From assembly GCF_021018745.1 (NCBI RefSeq), contig NZ_CP063845.1:4526001-4590000 (forward strand): a DNA stretch of 64,000 bases, read 5' to 3'. Shown piece after piece: positions 17,754-26,309 of this stretch. The position numbers were made by a program, and so were the translations under genes. Origin of the DNA: Gloeobacter morelensis MG652769. GTDB lineage: Bacteria; Cyanobacteriota; Cyanobacteriia; Gloeobacterales; Gloeobacteraceae. Numbering within the stretch: position 1 is the first letter of the stretch; every line of letters begins with the position of its first letter. The notes beneath the pieces are model-generated. The model ran no database searches. It was not told the DNA's origin and was given only the letters and a program-made list of their open reading frames with translations.

Positions 17754-17930
17754 AGATTAATGCTGAAAGAGCCTCGAAAAAGGCCATTTCTGCGTACCCT
17801 TGCGGACTGAATAGGCAGAAAAACTGTGGGAATTCATACTGAATCGAGATTTGTCAGTCAATTAGGGGACAAACCATTACCAAGCGGGCCGCCTCACCCC
17901 CAATATCGGCATCGAGGCTTTTCGCTTTAC

Positions 17931-18090
17931 CCGGCTTTTTTGACCGCTACGGTGCGGTGCACAGCGGTCCAGTCGTCCTTGGGGTCAAGGGCGGTGGCGG
18001 CATCGGGCACCTGGCCGGTCAGCGCCGTGCGAAAGTCGCGGTCGAAGCGCGAGCTGGTGCCGAACAGGTCGTCGATGGAAGTGAGCTTTG
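17931..18090. repeat. Partial direct repeat of the caspase-like gene 3' end
   Basis: About 150 bases starting CCGGCTTTTTTGACCGC match 18861-19010 with roughly five mismatches, in the same orientation. The second copy is the 3' end of the intact gene at 18857-19699. The two copies bracket the toxin-antitoxin pair. Similarity fades after about 18082. Confidence 0.85.
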
Positions 18091-18131
18091 CCTGGCAAAC
18101 TCAAACATCGCATAGGGATAACAATTCCAAT

Positions 18132-18169
18132 ATTTAGCAGAATTCCGGATCGCCGGAATTCTGCTAAAT
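18132..18169. promoter_or_regulatory. Perfect 17-bp inverted repeat upstream of the antitoxin gene
   Basis: ATTTAGCAGAATTCCGG (18132-18148), spacer ATCG, then its exact reverse complement (18153-18169). It ends 7 bases before the antitoxin ATG and covers the ribosome binding site. This is a likely operator for autoregulation by the VapBC-type complex, or an mRNA hairpin. Confidence 0.7.
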
Positions 18170-18176
18170 TGTGGCT

Positions 18177-18419
18177 ATGGAACTCATTAAACTTGGCAAA
18201 AGAGGCCAGCTATCCATCCCTCAGTCCATTCTCAAAAAGCTTGGCATCGATCGGGAGATGCCCATGTCGGTTGAAATTACTTCGGATGGAGCGATTCTCC
18301 TGCGGCAGGTGGGGGTATATCCGTTGGAAATTTACACCGACGAGCGGCTACGGGAATTCGAGGATGCCGATCGTCCGAGCGCAGAGGAAGCCCAAAAGCT
18401 CAAAGCGCTAGGTCAGTAG
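18177..18419 (+). CDS. AbrB/MazE-like antitoxin
   Basis: 80-residue protein beginning MELIKLGKRGQLSIPQSILKKLGI, the swapped-hairpin AbrB DNA-binding fold (KxGQLxIPxxIxxxLGI). The acidic, Pro/Ala-rich C-terminal half (RLREFEDADRPSAEEAQKL) would bind the toxin. ATG 18177 is chosen over an in-frame GTG at 18171 because homology starts there. The toxin gene begins one base after its stop, so the pair is translationally linked. Confidence 0.85.
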   Translation: MELIKLGKRGQLSIPQSILKKLGIDREMPMSVEITSDGAILLRQVGVYPLEIYTDERLREFEDADRPSAEEAQKLKALGQ

Positions 18420-18420
18420 T

Positions 18421-18840
18421 GTGCGTCTGCTGCTCGATGCAAATGTGATCTTCACCGCAGCTCACAACCCCGACGGACGGGCGATGGGTTTGTTTCTCCT
18501 GGCGCGTCTCGGCCGCTGTACGCTTTTGAGTTCTCCCCACGCCCTGGAAGAAGCAAGGCGCAACCTTTTGGTGAAATACCCCGAGAAGTTCGCCGCTTTT
18601 GGGCAACTAGTCCTGGAGGTAACGGTGGTGTCCGAGGCGACGGCTGAGGAAATAGCCTGGGCTACAGAGCAAGCTCTGCCCGAGAAGGACGCTCCCATTC
18701 TTGCCGCCGCGGTGCAGGCGCGCGTCGATCTGCTGGTCACCGGCGACCGGACCCACTTCGGCCACCTCTACGGAAAAGTTTTGCGCGGAGTCGAGGTAGT
18801 CAAGCCAGCACAGGCCTTGGCGCGGGTGATGGCCGAGTAA
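18421..18840 (+). CDS. PIN-domain toxin (VapC-like)
   Basis: 139-residue PIN-fold ribonuclease. The first acidic residue is in MRLLLDANVIF, then a Glu in ALEEARRNL, and the C-terminal acids in KDAPILAAAVQARVDLLVTGDRTHFG. All expected metal ligands are present. The GTG start at 18421 lies directly after the antitoxin TAG. Probably an RNA-cleaving toxin inhibited by the upstream protein; the target is unknown. Confidence 0.85.
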   Translation: MRLLLDANVIFTAAHNPDGRAMGLFLLARLGRCTLLSSPHALEEARRNLLVKYPEKFAAFGQLVLEVTVVSEATAEEIAWATEQALPEKDAPILAAAVQARVDLLVTGDRTHFGHLYGKVLRGVEVVKPAQALARVMAE

Positions 18841-18856
18841 GTCGCAAGACGGTGGT

Positions 18857-19699
18857 TCAGCCGGCTTTTTTGACCGCCACGGTGCGGTGCACGGCGGTCC
18901 AGTCGTCCTTGGGGTCGAGGGCGGTGGCGGCATCGGGCACCTGGCCGGTCAGCGCCGTGCGAAAGTCGCGGTCGAAGCGCGAGCCGGTGCCGAACAGGTC
19001 GTCGATGGCAGTCAGTTTTTCGCCCAAAGCCGGCAGCGAAATGTTGCTCAGATCCGCCGCTCCCACCGAGCCCACAATCACCAGATGGTCGTACCCTTCG
19101 GGCTGGTTTTTGGGTGCACTCAGCGTAATAATCACCTCGGGACCGTAGCCGATTTTGAGTGTTTCGCCGGGTTTGGTCGGTTTGCCGTAACCTGTGAGCG
19201 GGTGCAAAGGCGCCAGACGCAGATCCTGGTCGAGATCAATGATGTAGATATTTAGCGGTACCGAAGATTGGTTGGTGATTTCGACCACCAGCGAACGGCC
19301 GCTGGCGATGACGGTCGAATCGCCGTTTATTGGCAGCGGCTCGGCTTCGCCGGGCTTGTCTTTGGTTGCTTCGCGGGTCAGACGCTTCAATTCGACGGCG
19401 AGAGCGTCTTTGAGTTTGGTGTAGCGGTTGGTGAGGTTGCGGATGTTGAGGTAACCCGCCAGGTGCTCCAGGGTGACAAGCGCCCCCCGCTCCGGGCGCA
19501 TCCCGGCGAAGCGCGCCGCGCCCAGAGGTCGCCCATCGAGCACATAGACAAAGCGACCGTCCTGCACTTCGACCGCGGCAGGGGCGGCCTCGTCCTCCGA
19601 AGCGATAAGCAGGGGCGAATTTTCGAGGCTCTGGCGCAACGCCTCGGCGACGCGGTTTTTACCGTTGATGCGGACGGGCTGGGGACGGGGCGCGGGCAT
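18857..19699 (-). CDS. Caspase-family protein C-terminal region, stand-alone
   Basis: 280 residues resembling the region that follows the caspase (p20) domain in cyanobacterial metacaspase-like proteins: PRPQPVRINGKNRVAEALRQ, LEHLAGYLNIRNLTNRYTKL, then a beta-rich part (VVEITNQSSVPLNIYIIDLD). The protease domain itself is absent and an in-frame stop lies upstream of ATG 19699, so this is a free-standing derivative or a 5'-truncated gene. Its last 150 bases are repeated at 17931. Assignment rests on remembered family sequence and is tentative. Confidence 0.4.
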   Translation of the reverse strand: MPAPRPQPVRINGKNRVAEALRQSLENSPLLIASEDEAAPAAVEVQDGRFVYVLDGRPLGAARFAGMRPERGALVTLEHLAGYLNIRNLTNRYTKLKDALAVELKRLTREATKDKPGEAEPLPINGDSTVIASGRSLVVEITNQSSVPLNIYIIDLDQDLRLAPLHPLTGYGKPTKPGETLKIGYGPEVIITLSAPKNQPEGYDHLVIVGSVGAADLSNISLPALGEKLTAIDDLFGTGSRFDRDFRTALTGQVPDAATALDPKDDWTAVHRTVAVKKAG

Positions 19700-20631
19700 G
19701 GGGTTGTCAGGGCAACTCCGTGCCTACCTTACCTTTTTTCCAAGCGCACCAAAACCCGCAAGGGCGAATGGCTTGCGGCAGGGGGAAGGCGACGTCGTTG
19801 CCGGGGCGCAACGCCTCATATCCACAGATCTACAGCTCTACAGCTTTACACCCTTTTCGACGGCAAAACGGCAAAATTGAGGTATCGATTGAGCCGCTGG
19901 TGCTCCTGAAATCTTCTTCAAGGGGTGACAGAGTAGCTCACAAACCGGACTGGACAAGCATTCCAGGCATCGCTACATAGGAAAATGGACTTGGGATGTC
20001 GCCCAAGTCCATCCAAAAAAACAATGATGCCTGCATTCTACCAGACCTTCTTCGCACACCTGCTCACTGCGCGACAGTCTCTGTTTTTGCATTTGCTTGT
20101 CGCCACTTTGCAAACCCACAAACAGCTCGCCTTGGGCAAACTCTCCCAGGCACTGCCGCTGCCGATCACTGCCGACAGTCGCAAGCGCGCTCTCCAACGC
20201 TTTCTCACCCTCGACAAACTCAATATTTTCGAGGCTTGGTTCCCATTGGTTTTGTACCTGGTACTGACCCACTTTTCCAAGACAACCACACTCAAACTGG
20301 CGATCGACCGCACCGACTGGTGGCACTACAACGTGCTGACAGTGGCCCTGGTGTGGCATAGACATGCCTTGCCACTCAATTGGACCTTGCTCGACCATCC
20401 TGGCAACAGTAACCTCGAAGACCAACAACTGTTACTCTCACCGGTTCTGTCTCTACTTTCTGCCTATCGCGTCGTGGTGTTGGGGGACAGAGAGTTTTGC
20501 AGTGTCAAGCTGGCCAATTGGTTGCGCAGTCGAAAGGCCGGCTTTTGCTTGAGATTAAAAATCAGTGAATATATTCGACAACAAGGTGCAGACTTTCGCT
20601 CGCTAAAGTCTTTGGAACTACAACCTGGAAT

Positions 20632-21862
20632 GGCTCTCCTGACTTCAGTGTGAAGGGGAGCCTTTTCCCGTAAAGCAGGCCAGCAGACGCAGACGCAGGT
20701 TCTCAAAGTTTGTAAAGCCGTAACCTTGACGCTTAATCAACTTGATTCGATTGTTGATTCCCTCCATTACACCGCTACTCGAACGACTGATAAAATAGTT
20801 GCAGATCCCCTCGAAATGCTCACTAATCGTCTGCACCACCTTCCCATAGACCTTGCGAACTTTCAGCAGCCATGCTTCCAAGTTCCGCTGTCCTTCTTCC
20901 ACTGTCTGACTCTCTTCATAAATTAACCGAAATTCTTCTTTGTATTCGTAGGCCTGACGCAAACGCTTGTCCCGCTGCAGAGCGGCCTCCAACTTCTCAC
21001 TCTCCTCGACACTCAAGTCCTTGCCATTCTTCAGCAAACAGCACTGCTCCTTGCGTTTGCCAATGCCACACTGACGGGCAATCTTTTTGACCTCGGACAC
21101 AACCATCCGCATCACGTGAAATCGGTCGTAGACAATCACGGCATTCGGAAACACTTGCTGCACAACCTTCGTAAATCCTCCCCACATGTCTATGCTCACT
21201 TCCTCGACCGCTTCACGCACCGAGGATGCTTGCCTTGACAGGTTTTCGATGATCTCCTTCTGTTTATGGCTGTCCACCACTTCCAGCAGTTCGCCCGTCT
21301 CAATATTGCTGACGACCGTCTTGAAATCGTGACCTCGCCGCATGCCGAACTCATCGATGCTTATGCGTACCACTGCGTCCCAGTCTTTTTTTTGACTGTG
21401 CCGCCACATGCTCAAATATGCCGCGCACTTCCTCCGGGCTGATCCCTTCTTCGCGGGCAATCTGTTCGAGGCTTGAGTGTTGTACCCGTTCATAAACATC
21501 CTGCTCAAAACGTCGAGTATGTCGCCGCCGCCAATCGACAAACTCCAATTGCTCGGTGGCGTAGCGTTGGCAATCTGGACAGTGAAATTGACGGCGGGGG
21601 ATTTGTAGATGGACGGGTCGTTTGAGAATAGCCAAGTCGCGAATGATTACTTTTGGTGCTTGATGGACACGGTCAATGAACCGTCCACAACCAGGGCAAC
21701 GCATGCCGTCACTGAGAGGGCGCAACTGCAACAGCCACCCCTTGTCGGTCTTGGAGTAGGATTCGACGTAGATGTTCGGTAGTTCGAGGAGTTCGGTGAT
21801 TTCGAGGCCCATTGGCAGAATGTATAGCTGCACACATTCTACACACTCGTTTCAGGAGACCC
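20632..21862 (-). mobile_element. ISL3-family element inside IS4 copy 1
   Basis: 1231-bp element starting GGCTCTCCTGACTTCAGTGTG, with the other end reading GGGTCTCCTGAAACGAGTGTG on the opposite strand (about 16 of 21 matching). The 8-bp target duplication CCTGGAAT is at 20624-20631 and 21863-21870. Both the GG-CTCT type end and the 8-bp duplication fit the ISL3 family. The empty site is visible in IS4 copy 2 at 23456-23463. Confidence 0.93.
20645..21812 (-). pseudogene. ISL3-family transposase, frameshifted at an A8 tract
   Basis: The N-terminal part from ATG 21812 (MGLEITELLELPNIYVES) has a zinc-ribbon (CPGCGRF ... FHCPDCQRY) and a helix-turn-helix (IAREEGISPEEVRGIF). The DDE domain lies in another frame (ISIDEFGMRRG, VSIDMWGGFTKVV, ending SSSGVMEGINNRIKLIKRQGYGF). 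The frames meet at eight A residues (complement of 21386-21393). One A fewer would restore QSKKDWDAVV. It is inactive unless slippage removes a base. Confidence 0.88.
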
Positions 21863-22444
21863 CCTGGAATGTCGATGTTTCTTGGCGGAGTGCGCGTCAC
21901 CAAAAATCGTAAAAACAAGGGATTCGAGCCGTTCAATATTGCTTGTATCTGGAAACGAAAAATCCGGAATATGCAACCGGGTGAAGGCTGGTATATTTTG
22001 ACAGACCGGCCAAAGTTACACGAAGCACTTGAGCTGTATGCTGACCGTTGGGGAATCGAAGTTTGGCACAAAGACGTCAAATCCTGTGGCTACCATCTTG
22101 AAGAAGTACGCGTCAGTCAGGAACGGATGATGCGGGTACTGTTGTTAGCATCGATTGCCTGGAGTGCAGCGATGCTCAACGGTCTGCAACTGGAGCGAAT
22201 AGGGGTGGACAAGTACACCGGCAGGGTTCAAGAAAAGCAGCGACGCTTGCGGCGTCACAGCCCTTTTCGGGTTGGCCAGTACGCTTGGCACTGGGCACAG
22301 GCGGTGCTGGGTTTGGGTGACTGGCTCGACAATTTGATAGACACCTGTAGGAACAAAGCCCGGGACTATCGACGCGGGTTGCGGGCTGCAAGGTTGATGC
22401 TGAGCGTCACGTAGCCTTGTCTGTCACCCCTTGAAGAAATCTTC

Positions 22445-22881
22445 AAAAGAACACTTTTTGGCTGCATACACAACAACGGACAGGCTGCAGGCTCCACAAG
22501 CAGTTTGACTCCTGATATCCGATACCGACCCTAGTTTCTACATACGCACCAATCGCGTCCTTCTACAAATATCCACACTCAAGCTTTACTATCATACGCA
22601 TACTTTGAATAGAAAACTTTCTGCATTAAGTAGCAAATTTGGCTACAATATCCGCTGTCGCCATAGCTGCTTCGGCCACTAATCACATCCGCAGCACGAC
22701 GAAACAGTTCATATTTGTCATCGATAGAAGCAAGCCAAGCGACCGTTACACCAATATTTTTCCTCTATTTCGCAAGTTGATACCAACTCGCTTGACTTCG
22801 CATTGTTTCGTCATTGGACTCACTAATCAAAAATAACTTTTTGGTTGGATGAGCCACTTGTGTCCCCAATTTCGTTTATCT
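22445..22881. other. AT-rich gap between two inverted IS4 copies
   Basis: 437 bases of clearly lower GC than the flanks. No convincing gene. On the minus strand a frame without a normal start (about 22580-22760) reads like coding sequence (VTVAWLASIDDKYELFRRAADVIS) and ends in TGA, so it may be a gene remnant. No family recognised. Confidence 0.4.
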
Positions 22882-22890
22882 ATACAGAGG

Positions 22891-24170
22891 TTCAAGGGGT
22901 GACAGACAAGGCTACGTGACGCTCAGCATCAACCTTGCAGCCCGCAACCCGCGTCGATAGTCCCGGGCTTTGTTCCTACAGGTGTCTATCAAATTGTCGA
23001 GCCAGTCACCCAAACCCAGCACCGCCTGTGCCCAGTGCCAAGCGTACTGGCCAACCCGAAAAGGGCTGTGACGCCGCAAGCGTCGCTGCTTTTCTTGAAC
23101 CCTGCCGGTGTACTTGTCCACCCCTATTCGCTCCAGTTGCAGACCGTTGAGCATCGCTGCACTCCAGGCAATCGATGCTAACAACAGTACCCGCATCATC
23201 CGTTCCTGACTGACGCGTACTTCTTCAAGATGGTAGCCACAGGATTTGACGTCTTTGTGCCAAACTTCGATTCCCCAACGGTCAGCATACAGCTCAAGTG
23301 CTTCGTGTAACTTTGGCCGGTCTGTCAAAATATACCAGCCTTCACCCGGTTGCATATTCCGGATTTTTCGTTTCCAGATACAAGCAATATTGAACGGCTC
23401 GAATCCCTTGTTTTTACGATTTTTGGTGACGCGCACTCCGCCAAGAAACATCGACATTCCAGGTTGTAGTTCCAAAGACTTTAGCGAGCGAAAGTCTGCA
23501 CCTTGTTGTCGAATATATTCACTGATTTTTAATCTCAAGCAAAAGCCGGCCTTTCGACTGCGCAACCAATTGGCCAGCTTGACACTGCAAAACTCTCTGT
23601 CCCCCAACACCACGACGCGATAGGCAGAAAGTAGAGACAGAACCGGTGAGAGTAACAGTTGTTGGTCTTCGAGGTTACTGTTGCCAGGATGGTCGAGCAA
23701 GGTCCAATTGAGTGGCAAGGCATGTCTATGCCACACCAGGGCCACTGTCAGCACGTTGTAGTGCCACCAGTCGGTGCGGTCGATCGCCAGTTTGAGTGTG
23801 GTTGTCTTGGAAAAGTGGGTCAGTACCAGGTACAAAACCAATGGGAACCAAGCCTCGAAAATATTGAGTTTGTCGAGGGTGAGAAAGCGTTGGAGAGCGC
23901 GCTTGCGACTGTCGGCAGTGATCGGCAGCGGCAGTGCCTGGGAGAGTTTGCCCAAGGCGAGCTGTTTGTGGGTTTGCAAAGTGGCGACAAGCAAATGCAA
24001 AAACAGAGACTGTCGCGCAGTGAGCAGGTGTGCGAAGAAGGTCTGGTAGAATGCAGGCATCATTGTTTTTTTGGATGGACTTGGGCGACATCCCAAGTCC
24101 ATTTTCCTATGTAGCGATGCCTGGAATGCTTGTCCAGTCCGGTTTGTGAGCTACTCTGTCACCCCTTGAA
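22891..24170 (-). mobile_element. IS4-family element type B, copy 2, intact
   Basis: 1280-bp element with the same 15-bp ends TTCAAGGGGTGACAG/CTGTCACCCCTTGAA as copy 1 and its own 9-bp target duplication ATACAGAGG (22882-22890 and 24171-24179). It is inverted relative to copy 1 and separated from it by 455 bp. The two copies look identical outside the ISL3 insertion, so recent transposition is likely. Confidence 0.95.
22912..24063 (-). CDS. IS4-family transposase (type B), intact
   Basis: 383-residue DDE transposase: Asp in LAIDRTDWW, Asp in VVLGDREFCS and the YADRWGIEVWHKDVK block with Y-x2-R-x3-E-x6-K spacing. The first ATG of an ATG-ATG pair (24063) is chosen. It follows the hairpin ATGGACTTGGG/CCCAAGTCCAT (24075-24102) and gives nearly the same length as the type A enzyme. 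An in-frame ATG at 24102 forms the base of that hairpin and would add 13 residues. All catalytic blocks are intact. Confidence 0.93.
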   Translation of the reverse strand: MMPAFYQTFFAHLLTARQSLFLHLLVATLQTHKQLALGKLSQALPLPITADSRKRALQRFLTLDKLNIFEAWFPLVLYLVLTHFSKTTTLKLAIDRTDWWHYNVLTVALVWHRHALPLNWTLLDHPGNSNLEDQQLLLSPVLSLLSAYRVVVLGDREFCSVKLANWLRSRKAGFCLRLKISEYIRQQGADFRSLKSLELQPGMSMFLGGVRVTKNRKNKGFEPFNIACIWKRKIRNMQPGEGWYILTDRPKLHEALELYADRWGIEVWHKDVKSCGYHLEEVRVSQERMMRVLLLASIAWSAAMLNGLQLERIGVDKYTGRVQEKQRRLRRHSPFRVGQYAWHWAQAVLGLGDWLDNLIDTCRNKARDYRRGLRAARLMLSVT

Positions 24171-24384
24171 ATACAGAGGCTCAAGGAGGAGTTACAATTG
24201 CGGCTGCCTAGGGGAGATATTTCGATTTCTTCAACTCAGCAAATACAAAAAGAGACGCTTGTCCGACACATATTCCAGATCTGTCCATCGCGTCCGTCTC
24301 CAGGCGCGCGGTGGAATATAACACTCTCGTTCGCACATCTTCTTGTGCTTATTTATTTGCCGTGCAAACTTTAAGGAAGGACGA

Positions 24385-25113
24385 ATGTTGATGTTCTCAA
24401 TTAACAAGGCCATGAGTGGAAAAGTTTGTGGCCAACTTTCAACTTTGGCCATTGGGCTCTTTGTTTGCATTCTAGTATATGCAGCTCCAGAATTTAATAG
24501 CAATGGGTCAAAATTTACCCCTCTGCAAACCGTCAGCCAATCTAGAGGCTCAAGTGTCATAGTTCGCGCTCCTTTGGTTGCTGCACAAGCCGCCGACAGC
24601 GAAGCAGTCACCGCCAGCACATTCGTAGAGCTGCAAGCTCCTAACGGCATCGCAACGGATGCAAATGACAACGTATTTATCTTCTCCTGCAGTCTGGGGT
24701 GCCTATCGTACGCCCTTTTAAAGTTTTCACCGAGTGGTGTCTTGTTAGGCTCGATTCCTATCGGCGGACTCACCACTTTGGTAGCTTTTGCTGCAGCTTA
24801 CGATCCGAAGACCTCTCCAGACACTCCAAAATTTGTACTGAATGGTGTTGATCTTTACAGCCAGGGTATGCGACAGACGCAGTTGGAAATTTTTATGTCG
24901 CCACCCAAAATTGGGGCGGGTGCAGGAGTTGCCATGGCCCAAAGCGTATCGCCCGCCGACAGCCCCAACGAGTTCGCTGGCGGATCATCTCCGGCGAAAG
25001 GTCAGTCACAATCCGCCGAAATGTCTCAAAAACAAAAACCGGGACTGACAAGAATTTTCCCTTCCGAGATACTAAGTAGGCTTACTGGATTAAAGCAAAT
25101 ATCGCTTGACTGA
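24385..25113 (+). CDS. Secreted propeller-like protein, C-terminus replaced by IS630
   Basis: ATG 24385 follows AAGGAAGG and opens with a signal-like segment (LSTLAIGLFVCILVYAAP). Residues about 80-135 (APNGIATDANDNVFIFSCSLGCLSYALLKFSPSGVLLGSIPIGG) match the NHL-like blade QPFGVATDASGGVFVSSCDDGC in the gene at 26310, so the two are paralogues. The later part differs and is shorter. IS630 entered at TA 25070-25071, so the last 13 codons come from the IS; the original last 16 codons lie at 26160-26210. Function unknown. Confidence 0.6.
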   Translation: MLMFSINKAMSGKVCGQLSTLAIGLFVCILVYAAPEFNSNGSKFTPLQTVSQSRGSSVIVRAPLVAAQAADSEAVTASTFVELQAPNGIATDANDNVFIFSCSLGCLSYALLKFSPSGVLLGSIPIGGLTTLVAFAAAYDPKTSPDTPKFVLNGVDLYSQGMRQTQLEIFMSPPKIGAGAGVAMAQSVSPADSPNEFAGGSSPAKGQSQSAEMSQKQKPGLTRIFPSEILSRLTGLKQISLD

Positions 25114-26157
25114 GTGCCCTTTCTTTGCGAAGCGGTTCTCTATCGCCTCCACGAGTGCTTTTTCTAGAGCAGATTCTTCAGTAAAGCTTTTTCCTCTCAG
25201 TTCATCGTACTTCAAATGTAGCCACTCGCCCTCAATAAGGTTCTGCTGGGGGCTGTACGGTGCGATAAAAAACATGTGCAACCCTTGCCTATGCCACAAC
25301 CTCCAGTGCTTCTGGATTTTCTTGCTTTTGTGAATCGATGCATTGTCCTGAACGATCACGGTCGGCTGGCCCGTCGCCAGAAAATGTCTCCAGGCTTCCC
25401 GTGCCTCCTGCTCCATAATCTTCAGATATTCCTCACTCGTAAAGTTCTTCTTGATCAGGGCATATTTGAAATCTTTGCTCGGTTCCCAAATACCCAAGAT
25501 GCTCTGACGTTTCGCCGCTTCTTTGGGTTGCTTAATGTGCTTTTGCCGGCCAATCTTCATCCAGGTGTAGTTGACTGTGCTTTCCCCGTCTTTTCCCGTC
25601 TCATCCAGATACTTTAATCGGATGAAACCATCTTCTGCCGACGCTTTGAGCTCGTCGAGCTGTTTTTGCCTCTCCTGCCGGAGCTTTGGATCCGCTCCAC
25701 CAGGACTTTTGCGTGTGCGTTTCCAGACGTAGCCATTTTTTTTAGCGCCCTGCGCAGCGGCACCGCGGACATACTGACCCCGCGCTCCGCCAAAAGCAAC
25801 TCGGACAACTGCCGAGCGTTGTACGTTTGCTCGTCTTCGAGAATGCGCTTCTCAAGACAGGCCAAGTCCTCTTGCGTGCATCTTGATTTCCCGCCACGAC
25901 CGGGAGCTTCATAAAGACCTTCAATGCCACCATCCCACCAACGCTGAAACGTCTCACGTATCGTCTGCTGATGGCAATGGAAGAATTCTGCGATGCGAGG
26001 TACCGTCCAATCTCTTGCGGACAATCTGAGGGCTTCAGCCCGCTGTCGAACCCGAGACGGTACCGTACTGTTCTGAGAAAGTGCGAGCAAGGCCAGGTCT
26101 TCATCGGCAGAGAGATGGATCTTATGAGGCATAGTCTGAAAGATGCGGCATCCTCAG
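25072..26157 (-). mobile_element. IS630-family element with TA target duplication
   Basis: 1086 bp bounded by TA on both sides (25070-25071 and 26158-26159). The ends read CTAAGTAGGC and, on the other strand, CTGAGGATGC, a short imperfect inverted repeat. It carries a two-frame transposase on the minus strand. TA duplication is diagnostic of the IS630/Tc1/mariner group. Confidence 0.8.
25090..26132 (-). CDS. IS630 transposase made by -1 frameshift
   Basis: Frame A from ATG 26132 encodes two helix-turn-helix domains (PRIAEFFHCHQQTIRETFQRW). Frame B encodes the DDE domain: Asp in LKYLDETGKDG, Asp in VIVQDNASIHKS, Glu in QQNLIEGEWLH. The frames join at CTA AAA AAA ATG (A8, complement of 25736-25743). 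The zero frame reads A_AAA_AAA, the canonical slippery heptamer for -1 shifting, after which GYVWKRTRKSPGG continues without a stop. The fusion is about 347 residues, normal for IS630. Frame A alone would give 172 residues. Confidence 0.85.
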
Positions 26158-26159
26158 TA

Positions 26160-26210
26160 TATTCAGTTTTTCCCTATCTCCCTACTTACGAACAAGCGGC
26201 AAGAAGATAA
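26160..26210 (+). other. Displaced 3' end of the first propeller-like gene
   Basis: Directly after the IS630 right TA the frame of the gene at 24385 resumes as YSVFPYLPTYEQAARR and stops (TAA 26208-26210). Removing the IS and one TA joins both parts in frame. Confidence 0.65.
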
Positions 26211-26309
26211 CGGCAAACGCAAACGTCCCACTCCCAAACGGTTAAGCCGATTTATCGGAATAAGCCAAGAAACTGCTCTCAACGCCAATCCAATATTAGG
26301 AGACAATTG

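Larger units (their letters stand above)
20024..22414 (+). pseudogene. IS4 type B transposase interrupted by ISL3
   Basis: The 5' part (20024-20631) carries LAIDRTDWW and VVLGDREFCS; the 3' part (21871-22414) carries YADRWGIEVWHKDVKS with the Y-R-E-K spacing. The joint at PGM/PGMSMFLGG reads through perfectly when the ISL3 element is removed, and matches the intact copy at 22912-24063. A perfect 11-bp hairpin ATGGACTTGGG/CCCAAGTCCAT (19985-20012) precedes the start. Broken as it stands. Confidence 0.93.
19917..22435 (+). mobile_element. IS4-family element type B, copy 1, split by ISL3
   Basis: Terminal inverted repeats TTCAAGGGGTGACAG (19917-19931) and CTGTCACCCCTTGAA (22421-22435), with 9-bp target duplication GAAATCTTC at 19908-19916 and 22436-22444. 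Removing the ISL3 insertion (20632-21862) and one copy of its 8-bp duplication leaves 1280 bp, the exact length of copy 2 at 22891-24170. Confidence 0.95.
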
